This document shows positions 33,261 to 40,262 of a DNA stretch of 40,804 nucleotides, one piece after another. The stretch spans positions 16,231 through 57,034 of the forward strand of contig JAKVAV010000001.1 in assembly GCA_022448105.1 (NCBI GenBank), written 5' to 3'. Both the position numbers and the translations under genes were made by a program. Below the pieces are notes generated by a model. The model had not been told where the DNA came from and made no database searches. It saw nothing but the letters and a program-made list of their open reading frames with translations. This DNA is from Flavobacteriales bacterium. Lineage in GTDB: Bacteria > Bacteroidota > Bacteroidia > Flavobacteriales_D > Cryomorphaceae. Within the stretch, counting starts at the first letter, position 1. Each line of letters begins with the position of its first letter.

Positions 33261-34328
33261 ATGATAGAAACTCATAATATAAATATTCAAAAAACAACAA
33301 GTAGCAAACTACCTGAAATTGATTTCGCTAATCTTGCTTTTGGAAAGACCTTCGCCGACCACATGTTTGTGATGGACTTTGTTGATGGCAGATGGCAAGA
33401 GCCGATGATTATGCCTTTTCAGGATATGACTATGTCTCCTGCCTCTCTGGTTATTCACTATGGCCAAAGTATATTCGAAGGAATGAAGGCTTTCAAAAAT
33501 ACAGATGGTCGATTTGGATTATTTCGCCCTGATTTAAATATCAAAAGGATGAATAAATCGGCAGTAAGAATGTGCATGCCCGAAATCCCTGAAGATATTT
33601 TTATGGATGCTCTTTCGGAGTTAGTTAGCTTAGACCATCAGTGGATTCCAACAGGTGAGTTGGCTTCGCTGTACATTCGCCCAGTCCTATTCGCGATAGA
33701 CGACTACATCGGTGTAAAAGCAAGCCAGAGCTATCGATTTATGATTTTACTGGCACCGGTAAATGCTTATTACACTAAACCAGTAAGAGTAAAAATCGAA
33801 AGAGAATTTACCAGAGCCGCTCAAGGGGGTACTGGTTACGCTAAGACTGCTGGAAACTACGCTGGATCACTTTATCCCGCTAAATTGGCGAACGACCAGG
33901 GCTACGATCAGCTTCTTTGGACCGACGCCAAAGAACACGCTTACATTGAAGAAAGTGGTACAATGAATATAATGTTTGTCATTGAAGGTAAACTCATTAC
34001 TCCTTCCCTTGGTGAAACTATCCTCGATGGTGTGACGCGAAGAAGTGCCATCCAATTAGCCAAAGATTGGGGGATTGATGTAGAAGAAAGGCGCGTTTCG
34101 GTGATTGAACTACAAGAAGCGATGAATAACGACACTCTAGAAGAAGCGTTTGGATGCGGAACTGCCGCTACGATAGCCCACATTGAAGCCATTGCCGACG
34201 GAGAGTCGGTATATCAATTGCCAAATGTAGAAGACCGAAAGCTCTCTAATAAAATGATGAAGCATTTTATTGACCTTAAAAAATTCAGAGTAAATGATCC
34301 ACATGGTTGGATGGTCGAGCTCTCATAA
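33261..34328 (+). CDS. ilvE: Branched-chain amino-acid aminotransferase
   Basis: A 355-residue class IV aminotransferase of the longer branched-chain type, which interconverts valine, leucine and isoleucine with their 2-oxo acids. Features are SLVIHYGQSIFEGMKAFK (substrate loop), FRPDLNIKRMNKSAVRM, the Schiff-base lysine (Lys195) in GYAKTAGNYAGSL, the phosphate-binding YIEESGTMNIMFV, LDGVTRRSAIQLA and AFGCGTAATIAHIE near the C-terminus. The length and the GNYA/GTMN pattern fit the ilvE type II group rather than E. coli IlvE. The ATG at 33261 (MIETHNINIQK) is chosen because a perfect promoter at 33208-33238 lies downstream of the other ATG. It is monocistronic, closed by a bidirectional terminator at 34355-34384. 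Confidence 0.96.
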   Translation: MIETHNINIQKTTSSKLPEIDFANLAFGKTFADHMFVMDFVDGRWQEPMIMPFQDMTMSPASLVIHYGQSIFEGMKAFKNTDGRFGLFRPDLNIKRMNKSAVRMCMPEIPEDIFMDALSELVSLDHQWIPTGELASLYIRPVLFAIDDYIGVKASQSYRFMILLAPVNAYYTKPVRVKIEREFTRAAQGGTGYAKTAGNYAGSLYPAKLANDQGYDQLLWTDAKEHAYIEESGTMNIMFVIEGKLITPSLGETILDGVTRRSAIQLAKDWGIDVEERRVSVIELQEAMNNDTLEEAFGCGTAATIAHIEAIADGESVYQLPNVEDRKLSNKMMKHFIDLKKFRVNDPHGWMVELS

Positions 34329-34350
34329 ATTTACCATTTATTCGAATTAA

Positions 34351-34384
34351 AAATCGCCTCAGAAATTTTAGTGGGGCGTTTTTT
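34351..34384 (+). terminator. Bidirectional terminator between ilvE and sixA
   Basis: Hairpin CGCCTC (34355-34360) with GGGGCG (34373-34378), 12-base loop, followed by TTTTTT on the plus strand and by ATTTTTAATT on the minus strand. The T-run touches the stop codon of the convergent sixA gene. Confidence 0.75.
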
Positions 34385-34886
34385 ATTGACCAAACTCTTT
34401 TTTGGGGTAGTCAAAAAACTCGAGACTACCTGTCCCAGCCGAAATTTCATTCCAGCGACCTGCCTGCGCAAAGCTGATCTTGATGATCCCGCACGTCGGA
34501 ACATTTCCTACATATTCGTTGGTTAAATATTCTACAACGTCGGTAATACCTGGATTGTGAGCAAACAATATCGCCGAACTAAACCCTTCTGAGATTTCAC
34601 CAATGCTCACTAAGAAGTCTTTGATGCTTGGCAAGTAGAGCCGTTCCACTTGAACTATCTCTTTTGAGGTATATCCGAAACCATTGGCCATAATTCGAGC
34701 TGTGCTGATTGCTCGATTGGCTGGGCTGCTAATAAAGACGTCTATTCGTTCTTTTCGCTTTAAAAGTCTCTCAGCCATGTTGGGAGCATCCCGCAGACCT
34801 CTTTTGTTAAGCGGGCGGTCAAAGTCGCTGAGTGTATGATCAGACCAATCTGATTTTGCATGACGATTAAAGTAGAGCGTTTTCAT
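34383..34886 (-). CDS. SixA-like histidine phosphatase
   Basis: A 167-residue member of the histidine phosphatase superfamily. The signature is at the N-terminus, YFNRHAKSDWSD (catalytic His9 in the RHAKS form typical of SixA and its relatives), followed by FDRPLNKRGLRDAP. ISSPANRAISTARIMA provides the Ser-Pro and Arg of the site and LFAHNPGITDV the second His. SixA in E. coli dephosphorylates phospho-His in signalling and the nitrogen PTS; the substrate here is unknown. It follows folP after 9 bases on the same strand. Confidence 0.9.
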   Translation of the reverse strand: MKTLYFNRHAKSDWSDHTLSDFDRPLNKRGLRDAPNMAERLLKRKERIDVFISSPANRAISTARIMANGFGYTSKEIVQVERLYLPSIKDFLVSIGEISEGFSSAILFAHNPGITDVVEYLTNEYVGNVPTCGIIKISFAQAGRWNEISAGTGSLEFFDYPKKEFGQ

Positions 34887-34895
34887 GTTGAAAGT

Positions 34896-35729
34896 TTAAT
34901 TGACGTGAACTTTCTGCATGAGTGCGATACATTCTTTGGCTTCTCTCACATCGTGAACTCTCAAAATGCCTGCACCTCTTTCGAGTGCAAGCATATTAAG
35001 CGCGGTAGTTCCATTCAATGCTTCTTCTGGAGTGGTTTCCAGAGTCCGCCAAATCATTGATTTCCTAGAAATTCCAACAAGGAGAGGGCTCTCGAGCATT
35101 TTGAATTCACCCAGTCTTCGTAGCATCTCGAAGTTATGTTCTACTGTTTTGGCGAATCCAAAGCCAGGATCGATGATAATATCTGTTAAGCCTTTTCTGC
35201 GAAGACTGTCGATTTTCTCCGAAAGCTCAAATATCACTTCACTCACTACATCTTGGTAGACTGCCTTGTCATTCATGTTTTTAGGCGTACCTCGATTGTG
35301 CATAAGCACGTAGGGGACACCCAGCTCAGCCACGGTGTCAAACATTTCTTTATCTAGAATTCCGCTACCCACATCGTTGATGATTGACGCTCCAGCACAG
35401 ACCGCTTTTCGAGCCACCGAAGCCCTGAAAGTATCGGCAGATATGATCGCGTGAGGATACATGTCCTTCACAACTTTGATCCCATCAATTAGTCGTTCAG
35501 TCTCTTGTTTTTCAGAAATATCATCTGCTCCAGGACGAGTCGAGTATGCGCCTAGATCAAGAATTTCAGCCCCTTCATCGAGCATTTGAGTTGCTTTTTG
35601 CAATATGGATTCATTGCCAGCTACTCTGCTTCCAGAATAAAAAGAGTCATCGGTTAGATTGAGAATTCCCATCGTTAACGGCTTGTTAAAAACTCGCAGT
35701 TCCCCACCGATATTCATAGTTTCACACAT
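34896..35729 (-). CDS. folP: Dihydropteroate synthase
   Basis: A 277-residue TIM-barrel enzyme that joins p-aminobenzoate to dihydropterin pyrophosphate in folate synthesis, and the target of sulfonamides. The family signatures are MGILNLTDDSFYSG (the usual NVTPDSF reads NLTDDSF), EILDLGAYSTRPGADDIS, ASIINDVGSG, VLMHNRGTP, IIDPGFGFAKT and LLVGISRKSM, with HDVREA near the C-terminus. I chose the ATG at 35729 (MCETMNIGGELRVF); 35717 is also possible. The TTG at 35756 overlaps a -7 box. It is followed by sixA in the same run and is divergent from the DUF1599 gene, as commonly seen in Bacteroidetes as far as I recall. Confidence 0.95.
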   Translation of the reverse strand: MCETMNIGGELRVFNKPLTMGILNLTDDSFYSGSRVAGNESILQKATQMLDEGAEILDLGAYSTRPGADDISEKQETERLIDGIKVVKDMYPHAIISADTFRASVARKAVCAGASIINDVGSGILDKEMFDTVAELGVPYVLMHNRGTPKNMNDKAVYQDVVSEVIFELSEKIDSLRRKGLTDIIIDPGFGFAKTVEHNFEMLRRLGEFKMLESPLLVGISRKSMIWRTLETTPEEALNGTTALNMLALERGAGILRVHDVREAKECIALMQKVHVN

Positions 35730-35753
35730 AGAAAAACAGGTATCTTTCGTGAT

Positions 35754-35761
35754 CAAAATTA
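35754..35761 (-). promoter_or_regulatory. -7 promoter box of folP
   Basis: The minus strand reads TAATTTTG, a full match to TAnnTTTG. It overlaps the TTG at 35756, so the start must be downstream, at 35729 or 35717. Confidence 0.45.
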
Positions 35762-35782
35762 GTACTTAAATTCAGGAATTGA

Positions 35783-36334
35783 ATGTCTGCAAAAACAGAA
35801 GCCCAATACGATAATGTTGCCAGAGAGTGTGAGGATATCTTTTTTAAGAAAATGCGTGACTACGGTACTGCTTGGCGCATCTTGAGAACAAGTTCTATTA
35901 CCGATCAGATTTTCATTAAGGCCAATAGGATCCGAACCATTCAACAGCTTGAGCAAAAGAAAATTGATGAAGGGATTCGCCCAGAGTTTATTGGGATCAT
36001 CAATTACAGCATCATGGCTCTTATTCAGCTTGAGCTCATTGATGATGAAATTCATTTAGACGAGAAAGAGGCGAAAGGCCTTTATGAAAAGTACCGCCAA
36101 GAAGCTTTTAGTCTCATGCAAAAGAAGAATCATGATTACGGTGAAGCTTGGAGAACCATGAGAGTCTCTTCACTCACAGATCTAATTTTGATGAAGCTTC
36201 TTCGCATAAAGCAAATTGAAGATAATCGTGGAAATACATTGATATCAGAAGGCATTGATGCCAATTACTACGATATCATTAACTATGCTGTATTTGCAAT
36301 GATCCACTTAAATCTAACCGAAAATGGTAAATGA
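35783..36334 (+). CDS. DUF1599 protein (tandem duplicated domain)
   Basis: A 183-residue cytoplasmic protein of the DUF1599 family, whose function is unknown. It is built of two homologous halves. The first half has FFKKMRDYGTAWRILRTSSI followed by TDQIF and, after a linker, FIGIINYSIMALIQLEL; the second has LMQKKNHDYGEAWRTMRVSS, TDLIL and YDIINYAVFAMIHLNL. Each half keeps the DYG-x-AWR core. Such short helical repeats resemble MazG-type nucleotide hydrolases in outline, but I see no certain E-x-x-E-D metal motif. It is divergent from folP with 53 bases between, and is followed in the same direction by the DoxX gene after 288 bases. Confidence 0.92.
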   Translation: MSAKTEAQYDNVARECEDIFFKKMRDYGTAWRILRTSSITDQIFIKANRIRTIQQLEQKKIDEGIRPEFIGIINYSIMALIQLELIDDEIHLDEKEAKGLYEKYRQEAFSLMQKKNHDYGEAWRTMRVSSLTDLILMKLLRIKQIEDNRGNTLISEGIDANYYDIINYAVFAMIHLNLTENGK

Positions 36335-36350
36335 TATGATTCGTCATGTT

Positions 36351-36403
36351 AAAAGTCAATGTGAATGTTATCGTGCGGAAGAATGTGCAATTTTGACTTT
36401 TTT
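36351..36403 (+). terminator. Weak terminator-like hairpin after DUF1599
   Basis: AAAAGTCAA (36351-36359) and TTGACTTTT (36393-36401) form a 9-base-pair AT-rich stem, with a T-run at 36398-36403. The loop of 33 bases is long, so activity is doubtful. Confidence 0.3.
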
Positions 36404-36425
36404 CTAGACGAAGCTCAAAACAAAT

Positions 36426-36458
36426 TTTGCAGACGACTGAAAGGAGCGAATAAATTTG
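36426..36458 (+). promoter_or_regulatory. Putative promoter of the DoxX-type gene
   Basis: TTTG at 36426-36429, 21 bases, then TAAATTTG at 36451-36458, a full -7 match. It implies a leader of about 158 bases before the ATG at 36623, long for this genome; nothing recognisable as a riboswitch lies in it. Confidence 0.45.
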
Positions 36459-36622
36459 ATTAGGCGAATCGGAAATCAGCTATTATTTTCAGAAAGCGGC
36501 CGTAGATGCACCTGTGAAATACAAATGAATTTGGTGCTTTTCTCTTTTGGGAAAAGAACAGAAGTGAAAACTAGAATTAACTGAATATTCAAGTCAGTTC
36601 GAACAAAAAATAAAGTATAAAT

Positions 36623-38155
36623 ATGTCGACGAGTAATCGTGTTTTAGGACTTTTTCTCTTGGCCGCTGGCCTATTTTTAATTGTACTTGGAATTGCTAAT
36701 CCTGAAGCTGTTGATGAATTCAACGTTTACTGGATAGCTACCGTTCTCGCCATAGTTCCGGGATTATTGATCACGGCCAAGAAGCCCGAAGCAGCAACCT
36801 ATTTCTCTCGGATAGTGGTCGGATCAATTTTTATTGTGTCTGGATTGATTAAAGCGAACGACACCGTTGGTTTTGGTATAAAACTCGAAGAGTATTTTGA
36901 CGAAAATGCGCTTGGCGCTTTCTGGGCTATATTTCATGATTACGCACTCGCCATTGCCATTTTTGTATCGGGAATTGAAGTGTTATTGGGCTTAGCGATG
37001 CTCTTTGGTGCTGCGGCAAGATTGGTCTCATTCACCCTGTTGGGTATGACCCTCTTCTTCGGTTGGTTAACCTATTTTACCGCAGAATGTAATGATGCTC
37101 AAATGGCAGCTATCACAGCCGGTGAAGCATTTGAACGCGTTTGCGTTACAGACTGTGGATGCTTTGGAGATGCACTTCGAGGATCTGTAGGGCGATCACT
37201 TACGCCCTGGGAATCATTCTATAAAGATCTCGGCTTGTTCTTCCTTACGCTAGTTGTAGTGGTAAGAAATGCTTCAATTAAAGTTAACACTAATAAAGAA
37301 GACCTCTTCATCGTCCCAGCTTCATTGGTTATTCTTCTACTTTTTGGAGGATGGCTGTTCGGCTGGATGTTTCCAACGTACTTCTTCATCCTTTCTGTAG
37401 CAGTTTATTACCTGCTCAAGATGCTCAAGCTACGAGCGATTAAGATGGAATTCTATCTTGGAATGAGCTTAGGCCTTATCACTTATGCCTTCATTTCATA
37501 CACTTACAATCATCTGCCTATAAAAGATTACCGTCCTTATGCCGAGGGAAAGAACATCAAAGATCAGATGAAGTCAGCATCGGAATTGGGCTTGATCCCA
37601 ACCAAGTACGCGAACGTTTACAAGCTTGAGAATTCAGAAACAGGAGAGACCATATCAATGAATTCAGACGAGTATCTGAAGCAGGAAATCTGGAAGGATA
37701 AGTCTTGGAAGATCGTTTACACCAGTCCTGATCCAATTGTGATCGAAAGGGGATATGAGCCGCCAATTGCGACTTTCAATGTGATGGACTCCGACGATTT
37801 TGATATCGGTGAGGAGCTTCTGAATGATGCCAATTACAGCTTCATGGTGATCATGTATGACGTTAGCAAAGTGCAAACATCCAATCTCGGTGACTTGAAT
37901 GCGCTGGCGCAAGCAGCGGAGACCGCTGGACACGATTTCTATGCCATGACTTCATCACCGTATGAAGAATACGATAAGCTGCGACATGAAAATTCATTAG
38001 CCTTTCCATTTTATTTAGGCGATGAGATTTTCTTGAAAACGATCATTCGAGCTAATCCGGGTATTCTTCTTTTGAAAAACGGGGAGATCATTAAGAAGTG
38101 GCACGGGAATGATACACCAAGTTTTGAAGAGGTGAAGAGTGAGTATTTGCAGTAG
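36623..38155 (+). CDS. BT_3928-type DoxX membrane protein with a thioredoxin-like C-terminus
   Basis: A 510-residue inner-membrane protein. Residues 1-150 hold four or five helices and a MauE/DoxX-like core (VVGSIFIVSGLIKANDTVGF, then AIAIFVSGIEVLLGLAMLFG). The cysteine-rich loop CVTDCGCFGDALRG (Cys174, Cys178, Cys180) is the conserved motif of MauE-type proteins and lies before LTPWESFYKDLGLFFLTLVV. Two or three more helices follow (to about 300). The C-terminal 200 residues are soluble and end in a thioredoxin-like fold (SFMVIMYDVSK, FPFYLGDEIFLKTIIRANPG, ILLLKNGEIIKKWHG) but lack the CxxC motif. In MauE-type systems the role is in redox transfer across the membrane. A disulfide-relay role is inference only. 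Confidence 0.85.
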   Translation: MSTSNRVLGLFLLAAGLFLIVLGIANPEAVDEFNVYWIATVLAIVPGLLITAKKPEAATYFSRIVVGSIFIVSGLIKANDTVGFGIKLEEYFDENALGAFWAIFHDYALAIAIFVSGIEVLLGLAMLFGAAARLVSFTLLGMTLFFGWLTYFTAECNDAQMAAITAGEAFERVCVTDCGCFGDALRGSVGRSLTPWESFYKDLGLFFLTLVVVVRNASIKVNTNKEDLFIVPASLVILLLFGGWLFGWMFPTYFFILSVAVYYLLKMLKLRAIKMEFYLGMSLGLITYAFISYTYNHLPIKDYRPYAEGKNIKDQMKSASELGLIPTKYANVYKLENSETGETISMNSDEYLKQEIWKDKSWKIVYTSPDPIVIERGYEPPIATFNVMDSDDFDIGEELLNDANYSFMVIMYDVSKVQTSNLGDLNALAQAAETAGHDFYAMTSSPYEEYDKLRHENSLAFPFYLGDEIFLKTIIRANPGILLLKNGEIIKKWHGNDTPSFEEVKSEYLQ

Positions 38156-38179
38156 GTGAATTCAATAGAGCTCCATCAA

Positions 38180-38205
38180 GGTCGTTGAGCGGAGTCGAAA
38201 CGTCC
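38180..38205. repeat. Imperfect palindrome upstream of a decayed GIY-YIG gene
   Basis: Arms GGTCGTT (38180-38186) and AACGTCC (38199-38205) pair at six of seven positions; the centre is GAGCGGAGTCGA. I recall similar TTGAGCGNAGTCGAAA palindromes as interspersed repeats in Bacteroidetes genomes. It is the only copy I see in this window. Confidence 0.5.
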
Positions 38206-38250
38206 GCAGAGTTAGCAGTATTTTGATAAATCTAAATAAATGAAGGGTTG

Positions 38251-38514
38251 ATGTACAACTCCAAGTGGATCGACAACACCTATTGTACCGGCAGTTCGAA
38301 CAACCTAAATCGTCAATTAGAGCAACACATTTCTGGATTTAGAGCTAATATCACAAATAGGCAACTTCCAGTCGATCAAGCAGCTCTTTGTCGAGAAAAG
38401 CAGGTAAAAGGGTGGTCCGAGAAGAAAAAAGGGCTCATTTCTGGAGATAAAAAACTTCTTCACGAATTAACCGTTTGTCAAAATTCTACACGTTTTAAAT
38501 TGGAACGTGGTTGA
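38251..38514 (+). pseudogene. Decayed single-domain GIY-YIG endonuclease gene
   Basis: The frame encodes 87 residues with unmistakable resemblance to the small GIY-YIG (URI/YhbQ-type) nucleases: NTYCTGSSNNLNRQLEQH, then GFRANITNRQLPVD, and CREKQVKGWSEKKKGLISGD followed by LLHELTVCQN. But two pieces are wrong. The N-terminal core that should read like YVYIL-C-D is replaced by MYNSKWID; in the +1 frame the same bases read VQLQV, as if small indels had shifted the frame. And 11 or so residues between LPVD and the CREK helix are missing, including the segment that normally carries LVYYE. The usual catalytic Tyr of the GIY-YIG motif is therefore lost. It is almost surely inactive. It lies beside a palindrome (38180-38205). 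Confidence 0.75.
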
Positions 38515-38526
38515 AAGAGGAATAGC

Positions 38527-38555
38527 TTTGAAAACCGTTCAAAAAACTAGATTTG
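38527..38555 (+). promoter_or_regulatory. Putative promoter of the ABC permease gene
   Basis: TTTG at 38527-38530, 17 bases, then TAGATTTG at 38548-38555, a full -7 match. Spacing is two bases short of the usual 19. The leader would be about 46 bases. Confidence 0.4.
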
Positions 38556-38607
38556 ACACTTTAGCCTGGGTTTTTATTCCGCTCATCCTCCTTAAAGCTA
38601 CTTTGAA

Positions 38608-39888
38608 ATGAAAAGATACATCCTCAAAAAAATCAGCTACGGAATACTAGTGCTTTGGGGAGTGGTGACCTTAGTCTTTACCATTTTTAGTATAAATCCT
38701 GGTGATCCAGCCGCTATGCTCCTTGGTCAGCGAGCCGACGAAGAAGCAATAGAGCGGGTGAGGAGAGAACTTAACCTTGATCTACCATGGGAGAAACAAT
38801 ACGCTCTTTACATCAACGATATTAGTCCGATTTCGCTACACAGTGAAACTCTAGAGAGTAGAATCTACCTAGACAGTACCAAGTACAATTATGTTCGGCT
38901 CATTGATTTTGGCAACAAGATTTTAGTAGTCAAAACTCCTTATCTACGTCGCTCCTACCAATCGAAGAAGCAAGTAAGTGAGATCATAGCCGAAGCAATG
39001 CCAGGAACGGTTGTCTTAGCTATTGGAGCGATCTTCTTTGCTCTTGCTTTTGGAATTCTCTTAGGTGTCCTCACCGCGGTTCACAAAGGGCGATTCATTG
39101 ACGGTTTTTCACTTTTTGCTGCCGTATTAGGAATGAGCGCTCCATCTTTCTTTAGTGCAATTATTATATCGTGGGCAGGTGGTTATCTCTGGTCGGTACA
39201 AACCTCACTTCCTGCAATTCCGATAGTTTTGGGCTTAATCTTTTTGGCAGTTTCGTTCTTTCGAAAACCTCGAACTTGGATTAAGTCAACGGAATGGTTG
39301 ATCAAAGGAATTCTTTTAGGTCTATCTCTCATTGTCGTGAACTCTTTAACCGCTATGGCTTTTGATTTCAACTTTTTACTATTCAGTGATGTCGCGATAA
39401 CCCTTCCGGGAACTGGATTAGGAATGACTGGTTCACTTTATGACATAGATGTCTTTACGGGAGAATATTTGGCCTTGAGCAATCTCATCCTACCGATGTT
39501 TACTCTCGGTATTCGTCCGTTAGCCATTGTGGTGCAACTTACGCGAAATGCACTACTCGAAGAACTTTCCAAAGACTATACGAGGACCGCGAGAGCTAAA
39601 GGGCTTTCTTCAAATACAATTGTATTCAAGCACGCTTTGAGAAATGCGCTAAATCCAGTGGTGACGGCAGTGTCGGGTTGGTTTGCCTCGATGCTTGCAG
39701 GAGCTGTTTTTGTTGAGTTTGTGTTTAACTGGAAAGGTTTGGGGCTACAAGTGTTTCAATCCTTACAGAATGATGATTTTCCAGTGGTGATGGGAAGTGT
39801 GCTGGTTATTGCGGCGAGCTTTGTGGTGATCAATATTTTTGTTGATGTGATTTATGGTTTGCTCGATCCGAGGGTGAGAGTAAGTTGA
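38608..39888 (+). CDS. DppB-type peptide ABC transporter permease, enlarged
   Basis: A 426-residue membrane subunit of a peptide or nickel type ABC importer. The family start is YILKKISYGILVLWGVVTLV with TIFSINPGDPA, and the EAA loop that contacts the ATPase is YTRTARAKGLSSNTIVFKHALRNAL, followed by GAVFVEFVFNWKGLGLQVFQ. DppB-type permeases are normally about 310-340 residues; this one has about 90 more. One insertion enlarges the first periplasmic loop (about 60-130); the other (about 200-260) adds roughly two extra membrane segments, around PAIPIVLGLIFLAVSFF and GILLGLSLIVVNSLTAM. No ATPase, binding protein or second permease is found in the window. The substrate is unknown. Confidence 0.9.
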   Translation: MKRYILKKISYGILVLWGVVTLVFTIFSINPGDPAAMLLGQRADEEAIERVRRELNLDLPWEKQYALYINDISPISLHSETLESRIYLDSTKYNYVRLIDFGNKILVVKTPYLRRSYQSKKQVSEIIAEAMPGTVVLAIGAIFFALAFGILLGVLTAVHKGRFIDGFSLFAAVLGMSAPSFFSAIIISWAGGYLWSVQTSLPAIPIVLGLIFLAVSFFRKPRTWIKSTEWLIKGILLGLSLIVVNSLTAMAFDFNFLLFSDVAITLPGTGLGMTGSLYDIDVFTGEYLALSNLILPMFTLGIRPLAIVVQLTRNALLEELSKDYTRTARAKGLSSNTIVFKHALRNALNPVVTAVSGWFASMLAGAVFVEFVFNWKGLGLQVFQSLQNDDFPVVMGSVLVIAASFVVINIFVDVIYGLLDPRVRVS

Positions 39889-40041
39889 TGTATTCACGTC
39901 AAGTCATATTTATCAAGAAATATATCATGTTCGAGCTAGATGAATTTTATTGGTAGAGCTACCTAATCACTTCTCTGTCACATCTAATGATTTTGGTGAG
40001 GTACAAGCCAAAATTTTGTCGAGACGCGGGGTTTGGTGAAT

Positions 40042-40164
40042 GGCTCTGTCAGTTCGAGTGAATTTTACGATTGAAATGAGTAAAATTTTTATCGAGAACA
40101 TGACCACCATAATGGTTCTCGATGGAATTTTTCGTTCCTCGAAATCACTCGAACTGACATGGCC
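40042..40164. repeat. Large nested inverted repeat (double hairpin) upstream of tpiA
   Basis: The outer arms TGTCAGTTCGAGTGA (40047-40061) and TCACTCGAACTGACA (40145-40159) are perfectly complementary over 15 bases; with wobble and short flanking matches the arms extend to 40042 and 40164. Inside, ATCGAGAAC (40091-40099) and GTTCTCGAT (40115-40123) form a second perfect 9-base stem with a 15-base loop. Between outer and inner stems the two sides carry related AT-rich runs (TAAAATTTTT against GGAATTTTTCG). Nothing in it is coding. The rest of the 374-base gap from 39889 to 40262 holds only this element and the tpiA promoter box. Confidence 0.85.
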
Positions 40165-40218
40165 GTTTTGGTCTGCTAACTCTATATCATTTGATCACTC
40201 ATAAAGCATGAGGAAAAC

Positions 40219-40226
40219 TATATTTG
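40219..40226 (+). promoter_or_regulatory. Putative -7 promoter box of tpiA
   Basis: TATATTTG is a full match. Transcription near 40233 would give a leader of about 30 bases. A TTTG at 40190-40193 is 25 bases away, too far for a standard -33. Confidence 0.45.
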
Positions 40227-40262
40227 CGGAACATATTGAGAATGACTTAATCAAAGATAACC

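Noticed and set aside
39952-39963. Short GGTAG-AG-CTACC hairpin after the permease gene
   Set aside because: Only five base pairs with a two-base loop and no T-run; not a credible terminator.
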